A stretch of DNA of 64,000 nt from Anaeramoeba ignava (taxonomy: Eukaryota; Metamonada; Anaeramoebidae), in NCBI GenBank assembly GCA_028826165.1, contig JAPDFW010000077.1, forward strand, positions 345,258 to 409,257. The letters are read 5' to 3'. A program made the position numbers and the translations under genes. The notes under the pieces were generated by a model. It made no database searches, was not told the origin of the DNA, and saw only the letters and a list, made by a program, of their open reading frames with translations. This document shows, piece after piece, positions 55,901 to 64,000 of this stretch (position 1 is the first letter of the stretch; each line of letters opens with the position of its first letter).

Positions 55901-58898
55901 AATTATAAATTTAATTACAAATTTAATTATAAATATAATTATAAATATAATTATAAATTGAATTATAAATTTCATTATAAATTTAATTATAAATTTAATT
56001 ATAAATTTAATTATAAATTTAATTATAAATTTAATTATAAATTTAATTATAAATTGAATTATAAATTTAATTATAAATTTAATTACAAATTTTATTACAA
56101 ATTTAATTATAAATTTAATTATAAATTTAATTATAAATATAATTATAAATTTAATTATAAATTTTGTTTTTAAATTTAATTATAAATATAATTATAAATT
56201 GAATTATAAATTTAATTATAAATATAATTATAAATTTAATTATAAATTTGATTACAAATTTAATTATAAATATAATTATAAATTTAATTATAAATTTAAT
56301 TACAAATTTAATTATAAATTTAATTATAAATTTAATTATAAATTTAATTATGAATTAATTATAAATTTAATTATAAATTTAATTATAAATATAATTATAA
56401 ATTGAATTATAAATATAATTATAAATTTAATTATAAATTTTGTGTTGAATTTAATTATAAATATAATTATAAATTTAATTATAAATTGAATTATAAATTT
56501 AATTATAAATATAATTATAAATATAATTATAAATTTAATTATAAATATAATTATAAATTTAATTATAAATATAATTATAAATATAATTATAAATTTAATT
56601 ATAAATATAATTATAAATTGAATTATAAATATAATTATAAATTTAATTATAAATTTTGTGTTGAATTTAATTATAAATTTAATTATAAATTTAATTATAA
56701 ATTTAATTATAAATTTAATTATAAATTTAATTATAAATTTAATTATAAATTTAATTATAAATTTAATTATAAATATAATTATAAATTTAATTATAAATTT
56801 AATTACAAATTTAATTATAAATTTAATTATAAATTTAATTATAAATTTAATTATAAATTTAATTATAAATTTAATTATAAATATAATTATAAATATAATT
56901 ATAAATTTAATTATAAATTTTATTATAAATTTAATTATAAATTTAATTATAAATTTAATTATAAATTTAATTATAAATTTTATTATAAATTTTATTATAA
57001 ATTTGATTATAAATTTAATTATAAATTTTGTGTTGAATTTAATTATAAATTTAATTATAAATTTTGTGTTGAATTTAATTATAAATTTAATTATAAATAT
57101 AATTATAAATATAATTATAAATTTAATTATAAATATAGTTATAAATTTCATTATAAATATAATTATAAATTTAATTATAAATATAATTATAAATTTAATT
57201 ATAAATTTAATTATAAATTTAATTATAAATTTAATTATAAATTTAATTATAAATTTAATTATAAATTTAATTATAAATTTAATTATAAATTTAATTATAA
57301 ATTTAATTATAAATTTAATTATAAATTTAATTATAAATTTAATTATAAATTGAATTATAAATTTAATTATAAATTTCATTATAAATTTGATTATAAATTG
57401 AATTATAAATTTAATTATAAATTTAATTATAAATTTTGTGTTGAATTTAATTATAAATTTAATTATAAATTTAATTATAAATTTAATTATGAATTAATTA
57501 TAAATTTAATTATGAATTAATTATAAATTTAAATATAAATATAATTATAAATTTAATTACAAATTTAATTATAAATTGAATTATAAATTTAATTATAAAT
57601 ATAATTATAAATATAATTATAAATATAATTATAAATTGAATTATAAATTTCATTATAAATTTAATTATAAATTTAATTATAAATTTAATTATAAATTTAA
57701 TTATAAATTTAATTATAAATTTAATTATAAATTTAATTATAAATTTAATTATAAATTTAATTATAAATTTAATTACAAATTTTATTACAAATTTAATTAT
57801 AAATTTAATTATAAATTTAATTATAAATATAATTATAAATTTAATTATAAATTTTGTTTTTAAATTTAATTATAAATATAATTATAAATTGAATTATAAA
57901 TTTAATTATAAATATAATTATAAATTTGATTATAAATTTGATTACAAATTTAATTATAAATATAATTATAAATTTAATTATAAATTTAATTACAAATTTA
58001 ATTATAAATTTAATTATAAATTTAATTATGAATTAATTATAAATTTAATTATAAATTTAATTATAAATATAATTATAAATTGAATTATAAATATAATTAT
58101 AAATTTAATTATAAATTTTGTGTTGAATTTAATTATAAATTTAATTATAAATTTAATTATAAATTTAATTATAAATTTAATTATAAATTTAATTATAAAT
58201 TTACCAGCACGAATAGGAGTATCTGACCAAGCAACTGAACCACGAGAAGGTTCACCTCTAAGAGTAACAACAACACCGACCTTATCATCAACCAATAAAA
58301 ACTCTTTTGAATCTGAAAGAAAAATAATATGAGGTTTTGCTCTTGACAAAGCAAACATTTCCTTTACATCTCCAGCAGAGACAGAAATGAGCCTATAGCC
58401 GCGTTGGTACCCGACAAAGATAGAGTTGCCGTACCATTCTATTGCAATAGGAGGCTCTGGCATAAGCAGTTCTTTAAATACTTTATATTCACCATTTCGA
58501 AAGTTAAAAAGTTTCATTCTTTTTGATAAACAAATACAAAATCGTCGATCTCGCTTCTTCAAATCCACACAAAAATTTTTCACCCCATTTTTCTGTATCA
58601 CATCAATCTCGTCAAGTGAATTTGTTGAGTAGTGCTTGAGCTTGGAGTCACACAAAACGAACAAATGGTCTTGGTTCAAAATTACTAGTTTTTCAACTGG
58701 TTTTTTTCCGATTTTAACTTGAGTTATAAATCTAAATGACGGTTTGATTTCATCATCTTTTTGTGTGTTTTGATAGAGTATTAAATTCCCATCTGTTGTT
58801 CCAATTATAATCTTCTCGTTTTTCCAATTCGCAAATGTGTTCAATGTTTTGGATTGTTGATCAATATTTGTTGGAATTAAATCAAATGCTTGTAACAT
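52932..58898 (-). CDS. VPS39: VPS39/Vam6-like HOPS subunit (3 exons, 917 aa)
   Basis: VPS39 belongs to the HOPS tethering complex, which fuses late endosomes with lysosomes or vacuoles. Exons in transcript order are 58205-58898, 55390-55577 and 52932-54803, with GT-AG introns of 2,627 and 586 bp and consistent phases. The CNH domain spans residues 1-294, with IIIGTTDGNLILY, IFVGYQRGYRLISV, WSDTPIRADYLTP across the first junction and VIGILPKEITIHSW. A clathrin-repeat solenoid follows, starting VDQLIEKHQYTKALELYE. An Asn/Asp-rich loop sits near residues 420-450. The C-terminal zinc-binding region CDKCKEKLGASVVARFP then HVVHYGC is characteristic of VPS39. Length is close to the human protein. 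The start at 58898 is 111 bp from the divergent RCC1-BTB copy 5. The satellite intron lies inside the CNH domain and must be removed precisely to make this essential-type protein. Confidence 0.94.
54804..55389 (-). repeat. Satellite-filled VPS39 intron 2
   Basis: Units of AATTTTAATTTC mixed with AAAATGAATTTTAATTTC fill the intron from donor GTAGAAAATT (minus, 55389) to acceptor AAAAAAG. The ATG in each longer unit makes spurious plus-strand NFNFKM frames. Confidence 0.88.
55578..58204 (-). repeat. 12-bp satellite filling the 2.6-kb VPS39 intron 1
   Basis: More than 200 copies of ATAAATTTAATT, the same unit as at 1-943, occupy the entire intron apart from four TTTTAAATTTTG units by the acceptor. 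Variant units (AATATA, AATTGA, AATTACAA, ATTTTGTGTTGAATTT) form higher-order patterns. The segment from about 55850 to 56450 is repeated with small unit-size indels at about 57530-58130, near 1.68 kb away. The largest artefactual frames here, more than 300 codons of NYKF or FIIK, are not genes. Confidence 0.95.
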
Positions 58899-59009
58899 TA
58901 AAATTAAAATTAAAATAAAAATGAAAATGAAAAAATGAAAAATGAAAAAAATGAAAAATTAAAAATTAAAATTCCAAAATTATTTTTTCATTTTTTTTCT
59001 TTTTCAAAA
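58899..59009. promoter_or_regulatory. Divergent promoter region VPS39 / RCC1-BTB copy 5
   Basis: A 111-bp spacer between divergent start codons. It contains AAAATG/AAAATT repeats on the VPS39 side. On the other side is the pattern CATTTTTTTTCTTTTTCAAA, directly before ATG, which is shared with the other RCC1-BTB copies. Confidence 0.5.
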
Positions 59010-60929
59010 ATGAATGATTGTTTATTTTTTGGTTCGAATACATCTCCAAAACTTATCAAAAATGAACCAAAAGAAATAAAAAAACCAATTCAATTTAAAT
59101 TTGAAAATGAAAATGAAAATGAAAATGAAAATGAAAATGAAAATGAAAATGAAAATGAAAAACAAATTAAACAAATTTCATCAAGTAATTTTGGAACAAT
59201 TTTCCTGTTTGAAAATGGAAAAGCAATAGAATATTTAAAAGAAAATGATTCAAATCAAAATCCTTCAAAAATCCAAATTGAAGAAAATATTCAAAAAGTA
59301 ACTGTTGGTCATGAAAATGAAGCTATTTTAACAATAGAAGGAAATGTATTTGCAAAAGGAAATAATATTAATCCAGATAACCCAAATGAATTTATCAATA
59401 TTTCATCATTAATTGAAGATATAAATGATAGAATAATTAAAGATATTGTTTCTGGATATAATTCAATTTACTTATTAACTTCAAATCAAAATGTTTATGG
59501 AATTGGTTCAAATGAATTAAGTCAACTTGGTTTTGATTATGAAACACTTGAAGAAACAGAAAAACCAATTTTAATGATGAAAAATGTTTCTAAAATATTT
59601 TCAGGAAATTCTTCAAATTTTGTTTTTCTTTTAAATTCAAATCAAGAATTATTTGGATGTGGTGATAACTATTATTATCAACTTGGATTAGGAGAATCAA
59701 GAAAAGAAGAAGAACAAATCCAAAAATTAACCAAAATCCAAAATATTCCAAAAGGCAAAATAATTGATATTCAATGTGGTGTTTCTTTTTCAATAATGTT
59801 GATTGAAATTGAAATTGAAGATGAAAATCAAAATGAAAATGAAAATCCAAAAAGAAAACTTTATTCATGTGGATATTATGAATATAATGGACTTGGCAAA
59901 ATACTTGAAAGTAATTATGAATTTACTGAAATCAAAACATCTTTATTTGAAAATGATGATAATATTCTTGATTTTTCTGTTGGATATAATCATACTTTGA
60001 TTTTAACTTCCAATTCAAAATTAATTGGATTTGGGGAGAATTCTTGGAGTCAATTAGGAACTAGAAATACAGAAATACAATTAATTCCAATTCAAATTGA
60101 ACTTCCTAAATTAAGATTTAATGAAAATATTTTCAATTATCATCTTTTTTGTGGATTTTTCAGTTCATTTCTTTACTATTCTCCTTCTTTTTCTAATCTT
60201 GAAGAAGATTTGATAAAACTATTTAGAAGAAAAGAATTTTGTGATATTTCATTTAAAACCAAAAATGGAGAAATAATTGAAGCTCATAAATTAATATTGA
60301 AATATAGATTAAATCAAAATCAAAATGAAAATAAAATTGAAAAACTTCAAGAAATTATTTCAAAAAAATCAATTAAAGAATCAAATCAAATATTTGAAAT
60401 GATTTATTCAAACAATTCCAAAATAAATCCAATATTATATTTAGAAATTAAAGAAATTATAAATTCAAATGAAAAAATTGAAGAAACAATGAAAAGAATT
60501 TATTTAAATGAAAATGAAAATGAAAATGAAAAAGATTTTATAATTGAAAGAAAAGAAAAACAATATAAATTTCCTAAATTAATATTAATAATGAGAAGTG
60601 AATTATATCGAGGAATGTTTTTATCTGTAACTGAAGATACTTCTAATAAAGTTACAGATTATAGTGAATTAAGTAATAAATCATTTCAAATATTAGAATA
60701 TTGGATTTATTCAAATCAAATTAAAGATGAAATTGAAATTACACAAGAAATAATTGAAGAAATTCAAATTGGAATTGATTATTTTCAATTAAATCAAACA
60801 AATCCAAATTTATTTGATTTATTAATTAACAAATTTAATAATCAAAATCAAATCAAAAAACAAAAAGAAGAAATCAAAATTAAAATTAAAAAAGAAGAAA
60901 AAGAAAAAGGAAAATGTTTGATTTTTTAA
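59010..60929 (+). CDS. RCC1-BTB protein, copy 5, CaaX-type C-terminus
   Basis: This intact 639-residue paralogue starts MNDCLFFGSNTSPKLIKNEP; 25 upstream in-frame codons belong to the leader. The tract after residue 31 is nine or ten NE units (GAAAAT), unlike the NQ tract of copies 1 and 2. RCC1 repeats include GIGSNELSQLGFD, GCGDNYYYQLGLG and GFGENSWSQLGTR. The BTB-like modules ([19 protein letters not shown] and [18 protein letters not shown]) are followed by a lysine-rich end, KKEEKEKGKCLIF. The Lys-rich stretch plus CaaX resembles the membrane anchor of Ras-family proteins, but that function is inferred only from the motif. It lies head-to-tail with copies 6 and 7, about 110 bp apart. Confidence 0.92.
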   Translation: MNDCLFFGSNTSPKLIKNEPKEIKKPIQFKFENENENENENENENENENEKQIKQISSSNFGTIFLFENGKAIEYLKENDSNQNPSKIQIEENIQKVTVGHENEAILTIEGNVFAKGNNINPDNPNEFINISSLIEDINDRIIKDIVSGYNSIYLLTSNQNVYGIGSNELSQLGFDYETLEETEKPILMMKNVSKIFSGNSSNFVFLLNSNQELFGCGDNYYYQLGLGESRKEEEQIQKLTKIQNIPKGKIIDIQCGVSFSIMLIEIEIEDENQNENENPKRKLYSCGYYEYNGLGKILESNYEFTEIKTSLFENDDNILDFSVGYNHTLILTSNSKLIGFGENSWSQLGTRNTEIQLIPIQIELPKLRFNENIFNYHLFCGFFSSFLYYSPSFSNLEEDLIKLFRRKEFCDISFKTKNGEIIEAHKLILKYRLNQNQNENKIEKLQEIISKKSIKESNQIFEMIYSNNSKINPILYLEIKEIINSNEKIEETMKRIYLNENENENEKDFIIERKEKQYKFPKLILIMRSELYRGMFLSVTEDTSNKVTDYSELSNKSFQILEYWIYSNQIKDEIEITQEIIEEIQIGIDYFQLNQTNPNLFDLLINKFNNQNQIKKQKEEIKIKIKKEEKEKGKCLIF

Positions 60930-61037
60930 TTTAATTCTTTAATAATTTGGAATTAAAAAATTGAATTTAATAATCAAAATCAAAATTAAAAATTAAAATT
61001 CCAAAAACATTTTTTTCATTTTTTTTCTTTTTTAAAA
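60930..61037 (+). promoter_or_regulatory. Intergenic region RCC1-BTB copies 5 and 6
   Basis: A 108-bp spacer with AATTCTTTAATAATTTGGAA just after the stop, also present after copy 6. It ends with CATTTTTTTTCTTTTTTAAA immediately before the ATG. Confidence 0.5.
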
Positions 61038-62903
61038 ATGAATGATTGTTTATTTTTTGGTCAAAATCAAAACCAAATTCTTTTCAAAAATGAACCATAT
61101 GAAATAACAAAACCAATTCAATTTAAATTTGAAAATGAAAATGAAAATGAAAATGAAAAACAAATTAAACAAATTTCATCAAGTAATTTTTCAACAATTT
61201 TCCTTTTTAAAAATGGAAAAGCAATAGAATATTCAAATCAAAATCCTTCAAAAATTCAAATTGAAAATATTCAAAAAGTAACTGTTGGCTGTTCAAATGA
61301 AGCTATTTTAACAATAGAAGGAAATGTATTTGCAAAAGAAATATATATTAATCCAAAAAACCCAAATGAATTTATCAATATTTCATCATTAATTGAAGAT
61401 ATAAATGATAGAATAATTCAAGATATTGTTTCTGGATGTAATTCAATTTACTTATTAACTTCAAATCAAAATGCTTATGGAATTGGTTCTAATTATTGGA
61501 GTCAACTTGGTTTTGATTCTAAAACACTTGAAAAAACAGAAAAACCAATTTTAATGATGAAAAATGTTTCTAAAATATTTTCAGGAAATACTTCATATCA
61601 TGTTTTTCTTTTAAATTCAAATCAAGAATTATTTGGATGTGGTGTTAATACATACAGTCAACTTGGATTAGGAGAATCAAGAAAAGAAGAAACAAAAATC
61701 CAAAAATTAACTAAAATCCAAAATATTACAAAAGGCAAAATAATTGATATTCAATGTGGAAACTCTTATTCAATAATGTTGATTGAAATTGAAAATGAAA
61801 ATCAAAATCAAAATGAAAATCCAAAAAGAAAACTTTATTCATGTGGAAATTATCAATTTAATGGACTTGGTAAAAATGGAAATGAAAATACTTATAAATT
61901 TACTGAAATGAAATCATCCTTATTTGAAAATGATGATATTCTTGATTTTTCTGTTGGATACGGTCATACTTTGATTTTAACCTCTAATTCAAAATTGATA
62001 GGATTTGGGTATAATAATCATGGTCAATTAGGAACTGAAAATACAAATGATCAATTAATTCCAATTCAAATTGAACTTCCTAAATTAAGATTTAATGAAA
62101 ATATTTCTAATTATCATATTTCTTGTGGTTCTGCGAGAACATTTATTTATTATTCTCCTCCTTCTTTTTCCAATCTTGAAGAAGATTTGATAAAATTATT
62201 TAGAAGAAAAGAATTTCGTGATATTTCATTTAAAACCAAAAATGGAGAAATAATTGAAGCTCATAAATTAATATTGAAATATAGATTAAATCAAAATCAA
62301 AATGAAAATAAAATTGAAAAACTTCAAGAAATTATTTCAAAAAAATCAATTAAAGAATCAAATCAAATATTTGAAATGATTTATTCAAACAGAATAATAA
62401 ATCCAAAATTATATTCTGAAATTAAAGAAATTATAAATTCAAATGAAAAAATTGAAGAAACAATTAAAAGAATTTATTTAAATGAAAATGAAAATGAAAA
62501 TGAAAAAGATTTTATAATTGAAAGAAAAGAAAAACAATATAAATTTCCAAAATTAATATTAATAATGAGAAGTGAATTATATCGAGGAATGTTTTTATCT
62601 GTAACTGATGATACTTCTAATAAAGTTACAGATTATAGTGAATTAAGTAATATATCATTTCAAATATTTGAATATTGGATTTATTCAAATCAAATTAAAG
62701 ATGAAATTCAAATTACACAAGAAATTATTAATGAAATTAAAATTGGAATTGATTATTTTCAATTAAATCAAACAAATCCAAATTTATTTGATTTATTAAT
62801 TAACAAATTTAATAATCAAAATCAAATCAAAAAACAAAAAGAAGAAATCAAAATTAAAATTAAAAAAGAAGAAAAAGAAAAAGGAAAATGTTTGATTTTT
62901 TAA
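61038..62903 (+). CDS. RCC1-BTB protein, copy 6, CaaX-type C-terminus
   Basis: This intact 621-residue paralogue starts MNDCLFFGQNQNQILFKNEP. Its NE tract is the shortest of copies 5-7 (about five units). RCC1 repeats are GIGSNYWSQLGFD, GCGVNTYSQLGLG and GFGYNNHGQLGTE. The BTB-like modules and C-terminal 40 residues are almost identical to copy 5, ending KEKGKCLIF. The central blade loops differ most between copies (for example VSGCNSIYL and KIFSGNTSYHV), while BTB and tail are nearly fixed. This suggests that propeller surfaces diversify while the effector end is conserved or homogenised by gene conversion. Confidence 0.92.
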   Translation: MNDCLFFGQNQNQILFKNEPYEITKPIQFKFENENENENEKQIKQISSSNFSTIFLFKNGKAIEYSNQNPSKIQIENIQKVTVGCSNEAILTIEGNVFAKEIYINPKNPNEFINISSLIEDINDRIIQDIVSGCNSIYLLTSNQNAYGIGSNYWSQLGFDSKTLEKTEKPILMMKNVSKIFSGNTSYHVFLLNSNQELFGCGVNTYSQLGLGESRKEETKIQKLTKIQNITKGKIIDIQCGNSYSIMLIEIENENQNQNENPKRKLYSCGNYQFNGLGKNGNENTYKFTEMKSSLFENDDILDFSVGYGHTLILTSNSKLIGFGYNNHGQLGTENTNDQLIPIQIELPKLRFNENISNYHISCGSARTFIYYSPPSFSNLEEDLIKLFRRKEFRDISFKTKNGEIIEAHKLILKYRLNQNQNENKIEKLQEIISKKSIKESNQIFEMIYSNRIINPKLYSEIKEIINSNEKIEETIKRIYLNENENENEKDFIIERKEKQYKFPKLILIMRSELYRGMFLSVTDDTSNKVTDYSELSNISFQIFEYWIYSNQIKDEIQITQEIINEIKIGIDYFQLNQTNPNLFDLLINKFNNQNQIKKQKEEIKIKIKKEEKEKGKCLIF

Positions 62904-63045
62904 TTTAATTCTTTAATAATTTGGAATTAAAATAATTAAAAATTAAAATCAAAATTAAAATAAATTTAAAATTAAAATTAAAATTAAAATTAAAATTAAA
63001 ATTAAAATTCCAAAAACATTTTTTTCATTTTTTTTCTTTTTAAAA
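62904..63045 (+). promoter_or_regulatory. Intergenic region RCC1-BTB copies 6 and 7
   Basis: A 142-bp spacer: the post-stop block TTTAATTCTTTAATAATTTG, an AAAATT array of about 60 bp, then CATTTTTTTTCTTTTTAAAA before the ATG. Confidence 0.5.
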
Positions 63046-64000
63046 ATGAATGATTGTTTATTTTTTGGTTTAAATACATCTCCAATTCTTATCAAAAATG
63101 AACCAAAAGAAATAACAAAACCAATTCAATTTAAATTTAAAAATGAAAATGAAAATGAAAATGAAAATGAAAATGAAAATGAAAATGAAAATGAAAATGA
63201 AAATGAAAATGAAAATGAAAATGAAAATGAAAATGAAAATGAAAAACAAATTAAACAAATTTCATCAAGTTATTTTGGAACAATTTTCCTGTTTGAAAAT
63301 GGAAAAGCAATAGAATATTTAAGAGATTCAAATCAAAATCCTTCAAAAATCCAAATTGAAGAAAATATTCAAAAAGTAACTGTTGGTCATGAAAATGAAG
63401 CTATTTTAACAATAGAAGGAAATGTATTTGCAAAAGGAAGATATATTAATCCAAAAAATCCTGATCAATTTATCAATATTTCATCATTAATTGAAGATAT
63501 AAATGATAGAATAATTGAAGATATTGTTTCTGGATACAGTTCAATTTACTTATTAACTTCAAATCAAAATGCTTATGGAATTGGTTCAAATTATTCTAAT
63601 CAACTTGGTTTTGATTCTAAAACACTTAAAAAAACAGAAAAACCAATTTTAATGATGAAAAATGTTTCTAAAATATTTTCAGGAAATAATTCAGCTCATG
63701 TTTTTCTTTTAAATTCAAATCAAGAATTATTTGGATGCGGAGGTAATAGATACAGTCAACTTGGATTAGGAGAATCAAGAAAAGACAAAAAAATCCAAAA
63801 ATTAACCAAAATCCTAAAATTAACCAAAATCCAAAAATTAACCAAAATCCAAAATATTCCAAAAGGTAAAATAATTGATATTCAATGTGGAAACTCTTAT
63901 TCAATAATGTTGATTGAAGATCAAAATGAAGATGAAAATCAAAATGAAAATCCAAAAAGAAAACTTTATTCATGTGGATTTTGGAAATATAATGGACTTG
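63046..64000 (+). CDS. RCC1-BTB protein, copy 7, partial (runs off the window)
   Basis: The frame opens MNDCLFFGLNTSPILIKNEP and stays open to the window end, giving about 318 residues. The NE tract is the longest of the GAAAAT type (about 18 units, residues 31-66). RCC1 repeats include GIGSNYSNQLGFD and GCGGNRYSQLGLG. A local expansion repeats KLTKIQ: the sequence reads [20 protein letters not shown] before QNIPKG, where paralogues have KLTKIQ once. This is a fresh tandem duplication of 24-nt-scale units inside the propeller. The BTB and C-terminal parts lie beyond 64000, so the CaaX status is unknown. Confidence 0.9.
   Translation, partial: MNDCLFFGLNTSPILIKNEPKEITKPIQFKFKNENENENENENENENENENENENENENENENENEKQIKQISSSYFGTIFLFENGKAIEYLRDSNQNPSKIQIEENIQKVTVGHENEAILTIEGNVFAKGRYINPKNPDQFINISSLIEDINDRIIEDIVSGYSSIYLLTSNQNAYGIGSNYSNQLGFDSKTLKKTEKPILMMKNVSKIFSGNNSAHVFLLNSNQELFGCGGNRYSQLGLGESRKDKKIQKLTKILKLTKIQKLTKIQNIPKGKIIDIQCGNSYSIMLIEDQNEDENQNENPKRKLYSCGFWKYNGL

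Noticed and set aside
55646-57520. Very long open frames of NYKF, FIIK or LIIN repeats on both strands
   Set aside because: They are translations of the 12-bp satellite, open only because the unit is a multiple of three and lacks stops in some frames. The stretch is spliced out of VPS39.

Overview
The window is nuclear DNA of a very AT-rich, gene-dense protist. Genes lie on both strands, often about 100 bp apart, and are broken by short GT-AG introns of 68 bp upward. Several introns have filled with simple satellite DNA. Coding sequence is full of Asn/Gln, Asn/Glu and Lys tracts. The protein set (eEF1A, TRIP12/UFD4-type HECT ligase, HOPS subunit VPS39, GON4-like Myb protein, cap-methyltransferase-like protein, many RCC1-BTB proteins and FG-GAP/FN3 surface proteins) is eukaryotic. 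The combination of RCC1-BTB expansion, PAS-coiled-coil protein and NQ tracts suggests an Anaeramoeba-like amoeba, but this is inference and not proven by the sequence. I rebuilt eight multi-exon genes by hand; splice phases agree at every junction in seven of them, while the first intron of the USP gene is only proposed.

Layout. 1-2766: a 12-bp satellite, a 71-codon coiled-coil gene whose end runs into it, and a Q/N-rich hypothetical gene with a satellite-filled intron. 3324-4655: eEF1A (minus). 4656-6690: two unrelated tandem arrays (six 91-bp units, then eight units of about 153 bp). 6778-16255: two ubiquitin genes side by side, a USP-type deubiquitinase and a TRIP12/UFD4-like HECT ligase. 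16518-17979: a five-exon GH25 lysozyme (minus). 18085-22689: two RCC1-BTB genes. 22982-37501: four tandem FG-GAP surface-protein genes with 0, 4, 6 and 4 FN3-like modules. 37615-39697: a five-exon CMTR1-like protein that seems to lack catalytic residues. 40487-44659: two RCC1-BTB genes (minus), one with a single nonsense codon. 44749-45672: a PAS-like coiled-coil gene. 45740-47735: a 2-kb, 11-bp satellite. 47747-50056: homocysteine S-methyltransferase. 50136-52817: GON4-like SANT protein. 52932-58898: VPS39, with a 2.6-kb satellite intron. 59010-64000: three more RCC1-BTB genes, the last cut by the window edge.

Most striking points. (1) Each of the four FG-GAP surface genes is disrupted in a different place. 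In three, an indel inside or beside the AAAATC tract puts the signal peptide out of frame with a long intact ectodomain. In the fourth, a 1-base deletion destroys the membrane anchor. This looks like either a repeat-driven on/off and anchor/secretion switch or assembly error, and is directly testable. (2) Most RCC1-BTB copies end in a lysine-rich stretch plus CLIF, a CaaX-type prenylation signal, and the copies that differ are damaged by repeats or a stop. (3) The cap-methyltransferase relative looks like a pseudoenzyme. (4) Satellites have colonised introns and reach into coding ends.
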